Below are positions 45,402 through 54,912 of a stretch of 64,000 nt of DNA, piece after piece. The stretch lies in contig CAWGHD010000002.1 in NCBI GenBank assembly GCA_963822295.1, forward strand, positions 186,001 to 250,000, given 5' to 3'. The notes under the pieces are model-generated. The model was not told the DNA's origin. It saw only the letters and a list, made by a program, of their open reading frames with translations, and made no database searches. The position numbers and the translations under genes were made by a program. The DNA is from VRUE01 sp963822295. Its GTDB lineage: Bacteria > Actinomycetota > Thermoleophilia > Solirubrobacterales > 70-9. Numbering within the stretch: the stretch's first letter is position 1; each line of letters begins with the position of its first letter.

Positions 45402-48290
45402 TTGGTCGGGATAAGCTCGGCCACTGTGTCTAGTGGCGTCGCTGACAGTGGCGGGGATGGTCTGGACCAAGTCCACGGACGTCTGCAGACCCATTTTGCG
45501 GATTTGCGCGATCAGCGGGCAGGCGTAGGTGCGCCTCTTTTCGCTCTCGAGCATGGATTGACACCCCCGGAGCTTGCCCAGATTTGCGAGCAGGTCGTAT
45601 CCGCGATCAGGGCAGGGCGAATTCCTGACGATGCGTGGCTCCCGGTTGTCGTCTACGCATCTGAGTTCGGCTACGCCTATTCGGGGGACGAGTACTGGCA
45701 GACGTTTGAGGCGCGCACTCCGGGGTGGGCGGAGCGCGGCGATCGTGCCCAAATCAGGCAGAAATTCGAAGTCTTCAACGAACAGTTCAACGGTGCGGAG
45801 CCGACCGGCCCTTGGGCCCGGCATTTCTCGATCATCTGCTGGCCGATTACGCACGCCGTGCTGCCCACCGACCTGCAGCGTCATCTGGCTCGCCTTCTCT
45901 TCGAGTACCGGCGTGGACTTACCTCGGAGCTCTTGAGGGACCCTGACGAGTTGGGCCGACACCTTGCGGCGCGGGCCTGGCAAACGTCATCCCGATTCCA
46001 GTATTTCGCGCAGAACACAGGGCTCCTCGGCAGAGTGGCCGCGGCGCTCTTGGTCGGCGAGGACCAGGAATCCCCGTTTCTGCTGCGCTCCACGCTCGAG
46101 AGGATCCTGAGCGATCTGTCTCACGAACGCTCAGCGCGCCAGTGGCTTCATGGCGCGAGAACCTCGGCAGCGCGACTACGGAGACGCGGCTTTCTACCAG
46201 CCGACTCGTCATTTCGAGATCACGGGGGAGAACACGTAACCCTTCCGCCTGCCGCAGACCCCGTCGTCTCGATGCAAAGACTCAGCGGCGACTGGACCGC
46301 CTTCATGGAGATCCCGGACCTTTCGATTCTCGCCTTGCGGTTTCCGGAAATCTCGCGCGAGTTGGATCGTCGGCGTGCTGTCTTGGCCGGCGTTGGAGGT
46401 GCACCGGTAGCGAGCGGCCGCCTCCTCTATCCCGGTCAACGGTTCCGCCTGGATGAATGGCCGCCGGTTGACGAGCAGCTTGTCCAGGTTGAGGATGCCG
46501 AGCCGGTCGTGAACGAGGTCCTCGCCGACCAGTGCGTGCTCTCGCCGGGCCCCTGCTGGCTATTTGGCGTTCGAGCGCCCGGCTACGCGAAGGAGGTTCG
46601 CTCGAAGCAGGTGCGACCGGGGCGCGATTACGTAATGGTGTCCGAAGAGGCGTTGAATGCCGATGTTCCGGCCTGGATCTCTCCGGTCTCAGTCGGGACC
46701 GACAGGCTCGAGGCTTACGAGCTGCGAGTTCCGCCGGTGCTTGAGGACGAGCACCTCGACGCATTGCGAGAGATTGGGATCTCCGCACTCGCCGATCTCG
46801 AGATACGGCCCGCCGGCCTCGTGCCGGCATCGTGGGACGGGGAGGGGAGCGCGGAGTGGCTCGACGGCGAGCGGCCCGTCCTGGCCCTCTCCTCGACCAG
46901 GGTCGTGACGAAATCCGTCTGGGCGATCGACGGACAGCTCGGCGTAATCGAGTGGCCGAGCGCCACCAAGGAGATCTTCATCGAGCTGAACGACCTCGGC
47001 GTCGGCGGCCATGAGCTGATCGTCTCTCTGTTTGGCGCAGACGACGAACTGATCGCAGAGGGCTCCGTGGAGCTTCGGATCCGGCCGCCGCAGCCTCGCT
47101 CGGAAGTCGGAACCAACCGAGAGGGCCTGATGGTACTCGCGACGCCGGTGAACCCCACCCTGACCGAGCTTTGGGACGGTGAGGCGGCCGTCGAGGTGCG
47201 GGGGCCGGCGGGGGTCGAGGCCGACTTGCAACTCGCCTTGAGCGATCGAGCACGCTCGACCCTCGCCTTGGTGGAGGCCCCGGTTCGCCTGCCGGTCAGC
47301 GCCGAGGACTGGGCCGGTATCTTCGAGCGCCTGCTGCGAAAGGATGCGAGCGTTCACAAGGCCTATGACGAGGTGGAGAGTTGTGAGATCCGTGTCTCCC
47401 ACCCCGGACTAGGATGCGTAGCGCTGCAATGTGAACGCCCATTCGCCGCGCTGCGGTGGGCCGGCGGCAGAGACGGCAAGGGGCCCTATCTTCGGCTCGT
47501 CAATCACACCGAAAGCGTCGGGGTCGATATTGAGCTGTTCGATTTCGAGAGTCCCGACCGATCCTCGAAGATCCAGGTTGACGACGCATCGCTTCTTCGC
47601 TCCACTGCGGGAGGCCTGGCCATCGCTGCCGCAGACTCCGCGACGACCGCGATGATTCTTCCGCCGACAGTCCACCACTTCGACGACCTGCCGGGTCCGC
47701 CACGGCTCGGGCTCGGCAAGAAGTCCGTCGGCGGAGTCCTGGGGGTGGTCGAGCTTGCGGGCAAATGGGGAGACGCATCCCGTTCCAGCGATCCCTTTGG
47801 CGAGGTAGGCCGGATCAACGTACTGCGAGGGATTGCGGGGCATATCGCCGGGCTCATCGGTGGTCCCCAGTGGACGACGCTCGAGAACCGCAACCGGGAG
47901 CGGGGTGACGTCGGCGAGACGACCTTCCTGGGTGCTGTTGGAAGCAAACCAAATCAGCGCGCCCTCTCCCGAGACGTCGCCCGATGGACCGACGGCCTGA
48001 TCAAGGTTTCTCCGGAGGAGCGCGCCGAGTCGCTGGCGACGTCCCTCGCGGCGCATGCGCACCTGCCTAAGTTTCGCTCAGAGGATCCGCGGTTTGCGGA
48101 ATTTCTCCTGCGTCTTGCGAGTGCGCCCGAGACCCTCACGAGTTGGCCTCAAGAAGAGCAGGAAGCGCACCTGGGAAGAGTCCTCCAGGCGCCCTTTCTG
48201 ATCCGGGCAGCACGATGCCTGGTGCTGGCAGTCGACGGCCGTCCCCAGGAGGGGCGCTCAGCGACCTTCGAAGGGTGGGCATGGAAATAG
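45402..48290 (+). CDS. Unknown 962-aa defence operon protein
   Basis: Not recognised. The N-terminal third is helical with Trp/Phe-rich stretches (EYWQTFEARTPGWAERGD, FSIICWPITHAVL); the middle and C-terminus are beta-rich (VAALQCERPFAALRW-like, PYLRLVNHTESVGVDIELF). There is no Walker, nuclease or Zn motif I can see. It starts at TTG 45402 or GTG 45426 without a clear ribosome site. The next gene's ATG overlaps its stop by 10 bp. First in the operon with druE; likely a structural, sensor or DNA-handling partner. Confidence 0.75.
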   Translation: MVGISSATVSSGVADSGGDGLDQVHGRLQTHFADLRDQRAGVGAPLFALEHGLTPPELAQICEQVVSAIRAGRIPDDAWLPVVVYASEFGYAYSGDEYWQTFEARTPGWAERGDRAQIRQKFEVFNEQFNGAEPTGPWARHFSIICWPITHAVLPTDLQRHLARLLFEYRRGLTSELLRDPDELGRHLAARAWQTSSRFQYFAQNTGLLGRVAAALLVGEDQESPFLLRSTLERILSDLSHERSARQWLHGARTSAARLRRRGFLPADSSFRDHGGEHVTLPPAADPVVSMQRLSGDWTAFMEIPDLSILALRFPEISRELDRRRAVLAGVGGAPVASGRLLYPGQRFRLDEWPPVDEQLVQVEDAEPVVNEVLADQCVLSPGPCWLFGVRAPGYAKEVRSKQVRPGRDYVMVSEEALNADVPAWISPVSVGTDRLEAYELRVPPVLEDEHLDALREIGISALADLEIRPAGLVPASWDGEGSAEWLDGERPVLALSSTRVVTKSVWAIDGQLGVIEWPSATKEIFIELNDLGVGGHELIVSLFGADDELIAEGSVELRIRPPQPRSEVGTNREGLMVLATPVNPTLTELWDGEAAVEVRGPAGVEADLQLALSDRARSTLALVEAPVRLPVSAEDWAGIFERLLRKDASVHKAYDEVESCEIRVSHPGLGCVALQCERPFAALRWAGGRDGKGPYLRLVNHTESVGVDIELFDFESPDRSSKIQVDDASLLRSTAGGLAIAAADSATTAMILPPTVHHFDDLPGPPRLGLGKKSVGGVLGVVELAGKWGDASRSSDPFGEVGRINVLRGIAGHIAGLIGGPQWTTLENRNRERGDVGETTFLGAVGSKPNQRALSRDVARWTDGLIKVSPEERAESLATSLAAHAHLPKFRSEDPRFAEFLLRLASAPETLTSWPQEEQEAHLGRVLQAPFLIRAARCLVLAVDGRPQEGRSATFEGWAWK

Positions 48291-49384
48291 GGCGGATTGA
48301 GCCAGCCGAGGTGAGTCTCGGGGCAGTCAGTGCGCTCGGCCTGCAGAGCGATGCGCTCGAGCTTGACTCGGCCGCGGCGACCGCGTCCTCGGTGCAGCGG
48401 GCCGCGTCCTTTCTCTGCCCGACGCCCCCGGGTGTTCTCAGCCGGGCGGTTGCCGACGCGGTCGATGGACTACCTGGGCTCCCTCCCGAGGAGAGGCGCT
48501 CCGCGATCAATTCCGCAATTGAGGCGCTGGTGGCACTTGGCGATCTGATCGAGTTGCCGGCGGATGAGCTCGCGGGCCGAAGTCGTCGCCATCTCTACCT
48601 CGGACCGCCGTCCTACATCTCGCGGAGCTCCGACTGCATTCTTCTCGGGGTACGACCGGAGGGCGCTCCGATCCTCTCCGAGGAGCACCTCGACAGAGTC
48701 GAGTTTCGCGATCATCTCCGCTTGATCAGGCGCCGGCAAGGGAGCGAGGATCTGGATGCCATCCTGGCTGGGGAGGGCCTGATCGAGCTGCGCTCAGAGC
48801 AGTGGCTGAACATGCCTCGTCAGTGTGCTCCGGAGGAGCTGATCGACCTCTACGCAGTGCGCCTGGATGCCGCGGGGAGTGTCGGCGAGATCGATGAATT
48901 GCGAGTGATCGATCCGTCATCGGATGTCACCTTTTACCGTGGTCGTTGGCGAGCGCTGAGCCCAGCTGACAATGGCCGATTCGTGGCGAGGAGACCGCAG
49001 GCATATGGTGCGGAGCTCTGGTGCTTTGCCGAGGTGCTCGAAGGCAATCTCGCGAAGTTGATCGACCTTCCCATCGTTTCCTCTGATGCGCGCGGTTCCG
49101 ATGAGGCATGGCGCTTGCAATCTGCGATCGACCGGCGATCGGCCCAGCCACAGCGCCTGCGGATACGGCGGGGAGCGCCCGGCGGGCCCGTGCTTGAACT
49201 GTTCTCGCCTCTGCCGAGCTGGAGTCAGCGGCGCCTTCAGTTCGTCGGGGCGCCGGCCCCTCGTTCAGGCGGGGCGCTGTTCTCCTACGCACTCCCGGAG
49301 TCAGAGATCGACGAGGAGGCCCGGGTCTTGACAGAGACGTTGTGGCTGGAGGTCGAGGAGATGAGGAATGGAGACGATGGCTAG
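48281..49384 (+). CDS. Unknown 367-aa defence operon protein
   Basis: Not recognised. A helical N-terminus with possible winged-helix features (LPPEERRSAINSAIEALVAL, GDLIELP) is followed by a beta-rich middle (RRHLYLGPPSYISRSSDC) and a C-terminal region ending SYALPESEIDEEARVL. Overlaps both neighbours (10 bp upstream, 17 bp into druE), so all are coupled. It may link the 962-aa protein to the helicase. Confidence 0.75.
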   Translation: MEIGRIEPAEVSLGAVSALGLQSDALELDSAAATASSVQRAASFLCPTPPGVLSRAVADAVDGLPGLPPEERRSAINSAIEALVALGDLIELPADELAGRSRRHLYLGPPSYISRSSDCILLGVRPEGAPILSEEHLDRVEFRDHLRLIRRRQGSEDLDAILAGEGLIELRSEQWLNMPRQCAPEELIDLYAVRLDAAGSVGEIDELRVIDPSSDVTFYRGRWRALSPADNGRFVARRPQAYGAELWCFAEVLEGNLAKLIDLPIVSSDARGSDEAWRLQSAIDRRSAQPQRLRIRRGAPGGPVLELFSPLPSWSQRRLQFVGAPAPRSGGALFSYALPESEIDEEARVLTETLWLEVEEMRNGDDG

Positions 49385-52300
49385 TCAATCGAGGACCGTC
49401 GGGGACAGCGTCGCTGAGATCCGCAGAACCCTTCAGGACTACATCGAGGCGACCTACCACATCGGCGATCCATCGCTGGTCGAGCAGCGACGCCAGCTTC
49501 TCGAGCAAGAGGGTGTGCTCTATCGCGCCCCTTACATAGAGAGCACCCAGCGCTACACGCCGTCGGCCGCCTTCGCCGATCTCGACATTCCCGCAGTTGC
49601 CAAGGCGCTCTTCGCCGAGATGGCGCACCCCAGGACCGGCGAGCCGTTGCTCCACGATCCACCGTATAGCCACCAGGCGGCCGCGCTAGAAGCGACGTTG
49701 CGTGACGGTCTGAGCATCGTCGTGGCCACCGGAACCGGGTCGGGAAAGACCGAGGCCTTTCTCCTGCCGATCCTCGCGAAGCTGGCCGAAGAGGCGCAGG
49801 GATCCCGAGAGTTCGACTCACCCGCCCTACGGGCGATCCTCCTCTATCCGATGAACGCGCTGGTCAACGATCAGCTCGGCCGGCTACGGCTCTTTCTCGG
49901 CGATTCGCGAGTCGCCGATCTCTTCACCGCCTGGGGTGGCAGGCCGGCGCGATTTGCGCGATACACGAGCCGGACGCTCTATCCGGGCGTTCGCACAGCC
50001 AAAAAGGACCAGCGGCGGCTGCGATCGATCGAGCCCTTCTATGTCTCCCTGCTCGAAAAAGCCAACGACGCGAGCTCGCCTCACCACGAGCAAGCCGCGA
50101 GGCTGATCGAGAACCTTCGCAGCCGCGGTAAATGGCCGGCAAAGCCCGATCTTCGTGCCTGGTATGGAAGCAAGGGCCAGAGATGGCAGAACGCCGAAGG
50201 GCAATTCGTACGGGCGGTGATGCGGCCCGAGGATCCCGAGCTCTTCACCCGACATGAGGTGCTCGCCAATCCCCCGGACCTGCTCGTCACGAACTATTCG
50301 ATGCTCGAGTACATGCTGATGCGGCCACTTGAGCGGCCGATCTTCGACAAGACGCGCGAGTGGCTAGAGCGCAACCCCGACGAGCGGCTGCTCTTGGTCA
50401 TCGACGAGGCCCATCTGTATCGCGGCGCCTCCGGCGCGGAGGTCGGCCTTCTGCTTCGGCGCCTGCGGTCTCGTCTTGCGCTTCCGCCCGAGCGCCTTCA
50501 GGTCATCTGCACGAGTGCCAGCTTCGAGGATGAGGAGCACGCCAGGGAGTTCGCCGCGCAGTTGACCGGGAAGATGGTCGAGGAATTCCGGACGATCCGT
50601 GGCGAGCTCGCACTCCGACCCGGCGAGGCCAGGGGAAGTGAGTCAGACGCGCAGGCCCTTGCCGATCTCTCCCTCGAGAAGTTCTATGAGGCAACTGGCG
50701 AGGAGGAGCGAATCGCTGCCGTCTCGTCCTTCCTCGAGTACCGGGGGGTCTCGCCGACCGATCAGCTGGAGTCCTCGCTCCACCAGGCACTTCAAGACTT
50801 CGCGCCGATGAGCCGGCTTGTCAACCTCACGATGGAGGAGTCAAAGCCGGTCTCTGAGCTGGGGCAGGAGATATTCGCTGCTGAGGATTCCGAGTTGGCA
50901 GATCGCGCCGCGACAGCGCTGATCGCGCTCGGCAGTACGGCCCGTCGAAAACACGGGGAGCCAGGGCTGATGCCCTGTCGGATCCATGCCTTCTTTCGCG
51001 GACTGCCCGGCCTCTGGGCTTGTGCCGACCCTGAATGTCGTGCGATTCCCGAGGGCTCGCGGGGAGGCCCGGTCGGCAGGCTCTACGCTCAGCCGCAGGC
51101 ACTCTGCGACTGCGGCGCGCGTGTATTCGAGCTCTACACCTGCCGCAGTTGCGGCTCGGCCTACGCCCGTGCCTACACGGACGACCTCGAAGCGCCCAGC
51201 TTCCTCTGGCATGAGCCGGGGCGCCGCTTTGAGGCAGCGAGCGGACGGGTAAGCGAACTCGAGCCGCTCGACCTGCTTCTGGAGCAGCCCACTGCCGAGG
51301 AGGTCCAGCCTGCCGAACTCGACCTGGTGACCGGGCGTCTCGACCCGATGAGTGCCGGTGAGCGCGTTCGTCGGGTGTTCTTGAAGCGCGACCGAGTCGA
51401 TCACTCAGAGGCCCCTGGTGATGACGGGGGTGAGCCGGAAACGGGCGGCGAGTTTCGCCCGTGCGGGGTCTGTGGGGAGCTGGCCGGCTATGGGCGCTCC
51501 GCGGTACAAGACCACCAGACAAAGGGTGATCAACCCTTCCAGGCACTCGTGACGCGGCAGATTCAGGTCCAGCCGCCGGGTCCGCAGCCCTACTCCGAGT
51601 TTGCGCCCCTACGCGGCCGCAAGGTCTTGGTGTTCTCGGATTCCCGGCAGACGGCGGCTCGCCTGGCGCCAAATCTCCAGAAATACTCGATGCAGGATGT
51701 CCTTCGTCCACTGATCCTGAAGGGGTGGCGAGAGCTCGAAGGGAATGCCAGCCTGGCGCCTCTTTTGAGCCTCGAGGACCTCTATCTCGCGGTCCTGCTC
51801 GGCGCCCGGCTGCTTCGCATAAGGCTGAGGCCGCAACTGAAGGGCGGCGAGTCGCTTCAGGGCATGCGGGAGGTCGTCGAAGTCCTGAGCCGTGGCGGTT
51901 TGAAAGACGACGCCGAGATGATGCAGCTCGCCATGACGATGCGCTCGGAGGCGGTGCCGCAGTCCCTCCTGCGCGGAATCGTGACGACCGTCAACGACCG
52001 CTGGTACGGCCTGCAGTCCTTGGCACTCGGCTCGCTTCGTGAGCGCTCCAGTATCGAGGCCCAGTTGGGCGGTCTGCCGACTCTCGCCGGGGTTGCCGAT
52101 ACCGACGAGCAGAAGCTCGCGCTGGTTAGAGCATGGATCGCCCAGTGGTCGGGGCCGACCGCCGGCATCTGGTTTCAGAACATGGACCCGAGTTGGCAAC
52201 AAACCCGAGGCGGAATCAAGCCACACGCCGGCAAATTCGCAGCCCTCAGCCGTTGGATCGCGGATCGGGACACCCGAAAATCATTCGAGCGAGAGTGGCT

Positions 52301-54908
52301 ACCGGTGCTTCTCGAGCGCCTCTGCGAGCCCAGCGGCGATAAATACCGAATCCGAGCGGCAAACCTCGCCCTCGACCTGGGATCCGAGTGGGGGTACTGC
52401 CAGGCCTGCCGAACGACTCAGCGCCCCTATCCGGGCTTGACCCGCTGCATCAGTTGCGCTCGCGACACGGTCGCCCCGATCGATCCTGAAGATGACCCGG
52501 TCTTCATTGCACGCAAGGGCTACTACCGGGCGAGCTCGGTCAGGGCACTCGCGACCGACCCGGAGGCCCCGATGGCGGTGATCGCCGCCGAGCACACCGC
52601 GCAACTCAACGCCGCCCAGTCCGATGAGGTCTTCTCGAAGGCCGAGGAGCACGAGCTGCTCTTCCAGGACGTCGAGATCGGGATTCCCGGCCCGGGAGAA
52701 CAGCCGGATGTTGCGATCGACGTGCTCTCGTGCACGACGACGATGGAGGTTGGGATCGACATCGGGACACTCTCGGGCGTCGCTCTCCGGAACATGCCGC
52801 CCTCGCGGGCGAGCTATCAGCAGCGCGCCGGTCGGGCCGGTCGCCGAGGAAACGCGGTGGCGACCGTGGTCGCCTTCGGAAGCGCCGACAGCCACGACGA
52901 GAACTACTTCTCCAAACCCGACGCAATGATCCGCGGCGTCGTCGAAGACCCGATCCTGACCCTCGACAACCCAGAGATCGCGCGCAGGCACCTGACCGCC
53001 TTTCTGTTCCAGCGCTACCACGCTGATCGTCTGCCGGAGATCGTCCCCGACGAACAGCCTCAACTCTTCGAAGTACTTGGCACGGTCGGTGGTTTCCTCG
53101 GCACCTCCTCCCCGCTGAATCGGGTCGATTTCGAGGCGTGGCTGCGAGAGAACGAGAGCTCCCTCAGGTCTGAGGTCGAAGCCTGGCTGCCGGCCGAGCT
53201 TTCCGCGGTCGATCGCCAACTGCTGCTGGACGGTGTCGTCGAGGAAACCTTAAGAGCAGTCGATGGCGGACTCCTCGGAGATGACACAGAGGCGGATGAG
53301 TCCCCGGGCGAGGACACAGCCGAGGACGCCACCGTCGTCGATGCGCCCGCCGAGGAGGGTGAGGAGCGCGGAACCCCCGAGCGCGCCACCGACCACCTTC
53401 TCGATCGCTTGCTCTACCGGGGAATCCTGCCGCGATATGCGTTTCCCACCGACGTCGTCTCCTTCCACGTCTTCGACCGCGAGCGCTCCACGCGGTTTCG
53501 ACCGAGTTTCCAATACGCCCCCAGTCAGGGGCTGCCGATGGCGCTGACCCAATACGCGCCGGGCAAGCGGGTGTGGATCGACGGCAAGGAGTGGCGCTCA
53601 GGAGCCCTCTACTCACAGATGTTTGAGGATCGCTATCGCGCCTGGCGGGACCGGCAACTCTACTTCGAGTGCGAAAACTGCCACTTCGCGCTCACCGAGT
53701 CCTACGAGCGAGCCGAGCGCGACGAGATTCGTAGCTGTCCGGCCTGCGGAGCCGAGAAATTCGGGCCGGCGAAGAACTGGATGCGCCCTCCTGGATTCGC
53801 CCATCCCCACACCTGGGAGGAGGAGACCTCCTCAGATGATCAGCCCGCACTGAGCTATGCGACACGCGCCAAGCTGATTGCTGCAGGACCATCCGATGAG
53901 GCCCAATGGCAGCAGGTGACGGAGAGGATCAGCTCACACTATGAGCGCACACAGCTGTTGGTTACGAACACGGGACCGCGCGGCGAGGGATACACCTACT
54001 GCACCCTGTGCGGCCTGATCGGTCCGACCGCGATCCCCGGGCACGCGGTTAGCGCCGGGCACCCGAAGCCCTATCCAGACGAACGAGAGCCGACCTGCGA
54101 GGGAGCAATCACCCGCGGCCTCGTACTCGGAACCGACTTCATCTCCGACGTGCTTCTCCTGAGGCTGGCCGTCGATCCGCCGCTGATGCTGAGACCTGGC
54201 GCATTGGCGACGGAGGTGACGCTGAGAACGCTCGCCGAGGCGATCACGATCGCCGCGGCAAGGCGTCTCGACATCGAGGTGGGTGAGCTGCAGGCCGAGT
54301 ACCGGCCAGCGCTCACCGACGGCGGCCAGGTCGGGCTTGAAGCCGAGATCTATCTCTACGACACTCTCGCGGGCGGCGCCGGCTTCGCCCGCAGGGTCGG
54401 TGAGCTTGGGCCTGAAGTGCTCGAGGACTCGATCGGGATTCTCGAGGACTGCCCTGCCGATTGCGATCGCTCGTGTTACCGATGCCTGCGAAGCTTCAAA
54501 AACCGCTTCGAGCACGGGCTGCTCGATCGACACCTGGGCGCCAGTCTGTTGCGTTATCTGGTTCTCGGTCAGGAGCCAAAGCTCGACCCACGCCGGATCG
54601 AGCAGGCCGTTGACAGGCTCTATCGGGACCTCTCTCGCCAGGGGATCGATGGCGTCGAGTTCCTTCGCCGCGAGAGAATCGATATTCCGGGGGTCGGCAC
54701 CGTGGAGGCCCCGATCCTCGCCTGCTCCGAGGGCCATAGATTGATAGTCGGGGTTCATGGTCCGCTGACCCCCGACCGGCCAAACGACGATCTCCTCGCC
54801 GCGGCCGCGGAGTTCAGTACCGCGGTTCCGGTCCAACTCGTGGATGAGATCGTCATCTCTCAGAACCTGCCGAGTGCGAGCAGGAGCGTCCTCGCGATGC
54901 TGCAGTGA
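49368..54908 (+). CDS. druE: DruE-like DUF1998 superfamily II helicase
   Basis: An 1846-aa helicase of DruE length. Walker A TGTGSGKT (121-128), DEAH (about 346), motif VI QQRAGRAGRRG (about 1151). The C-terminal MrfA/DUF1998 part has DTLAGGAGFARRV and CPADCDRSCYRC (about 1695), with more CxxC zinc clusters near 552-600, 698, 1008-1033, 1431-1466 and 1544. DruE is the shared core of all Druantia anti-phage systems. It should translocate on or unwind DNA. ATG 49368 or 49377. Nuclease start is 4 bp after its stop. Confidence 0.9.
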   Translation: METMASQSRTVGDSVAEIRRTLQDYIEATYHIGDPSLVEQRRQLLEQEGVLYRAPYIESTQRYTPSAAFADLDIPAVAKALFAEMAHPRTGEPLLHDPPYSHQAAALEATLRDGLSIVVATGTGSGKTEAFLLPILAKLAEEAQGSREFDSPALRAILLYPMNALVNDQLGRLRLFLGDSRVADLFTAWGGRPARFARYTSRTLYPGVRTAKKDQRRLRSIEPFYVSLLEKANDASSPHHEQAARLIENLRSRGKWPAKPDLRAWYGSKGQRWQNAEGQFVRAVMRPEDPELFTRHEVLANPPDLLVTNYSMLEYMLMRPLERPIFDKTREWLERNPDERLLLVIDEAHLYRGASGAEVGLLLRRLRSRLALPPERLQVICTSASFEDEEHAREFAAQLTGKMVEEFRTIRGELALRPGEARGSESDAQALADLSLEKFYEATGEEERIAAVSSFLEYRGVSPTDQLESSLHQALQDFAPMSRLVNLTMEESKPVSELGQEIFAAEDSELADRAATALIALGSTARRKHGEPGLMPCRIHAFFRGLPGLWACADPECRAIPEGSRGGPVGRLYAQPQALCDCGARVFELYTCRSCGSAYARAYTDDLEAPSFLWHEPGRRFEAASGRVSELEPLDLLLEQPTAEEVQPAELDLVTGRLDPMSAGERVRRVFLKRDRVDHSEAPGDDGGEPETGGEFRPCGVCGELAGYGRSAVQDHQTKGDQPFQALVTRQIQVQPPGPQPYSEFAPLRGRKVLVFSDSRQTAARLAPNLQKYSMQDVLRPLILKGWRELEGNASLAPLLSLEDLYLAVLLGARLLRIRLRPQLKGGESLQGMREVVEVLSRGGLKDDAEMMQLAMTMRSEAVPQSLLRGIVTTVNDRWYGLQSLALGSLRERSSIEAQLGGLPTLAGVADTDEQKLALVRAWIAQWSGPTAGIWFQNMDPSWQQTRGGIKPHAGKFAALSRWIADRDTRKSFEREWLPVLLERLCEPSGDKYRIRAANLALDLGSEWGYCQACRTTQRPYPGLTRCISCARDTVAPIDPEDDPVFIARKGYYRASSVRALATDPEAPMAVIAAEHTAQLNAAQSDEVFSKAEEHELLFQDVEIGIPGPGEQPDVAIDVLSCTTTMEVGIDIGTLSGVALRNMPPSRASYQQRAGRAGRRGNAVATVVAFGSADSHDENYFSKPDAMIRGVVEDPILTLDNPEIARRHLTAFLFQRYHADRLPEIVPDEQPQLFEVLGTVGGFLGTSSPLNRVDFEAWLRENESSLRSEVEAWLPAELSAVDRQLLLDGVVEETLRAVDGGLLGDDTEADESPGEDTAEDATVVDAPAEEGEERGTPERATDHLLDRLLYRGILPRYAFPTDVVSFHVFDRERSTRFRPSFQYAPSQGLPMALTQYAPGKRVWIDGKEWRSGALYSQMFEDRYRAWRDRQLYFECENCHFALTESYERAERDEIRSCPACGAEKFGPAKNWMRPPGFAHPHTWEEETSSDDQPALSYATRAKLIAAGPSDEAQWQQVTERISSHYERTQLLVTNTGPRGEGYTYCTLCGLIGPTAIPGHAVSAGHPKPYPDEREPTCEGAITRGLVLGTDFISDVLLLRLAVDPPLMLRPGALATEVTLRTLAEAITIAAARRLDIEVGELQAEYRPALTDGGQVGLEAEIYLYDTLAGGAGFARRVGELGPEVLEDSIGILEDCPADCDRSCYRCLRSFKNRFEHGLLDRHLGASLLRYLVLGQEPKLDPRRIEQAVDRLYRDLSRQGIDGVEFLRRERIDIPGVGTVEAPILACSEGHRLIVGVHGPLTPDRPNDDLLAAAAEFSTAVPVQLVDEIVISQNLPSASRSVLAMLQ

Positions 54909-54912
54909 ACGA

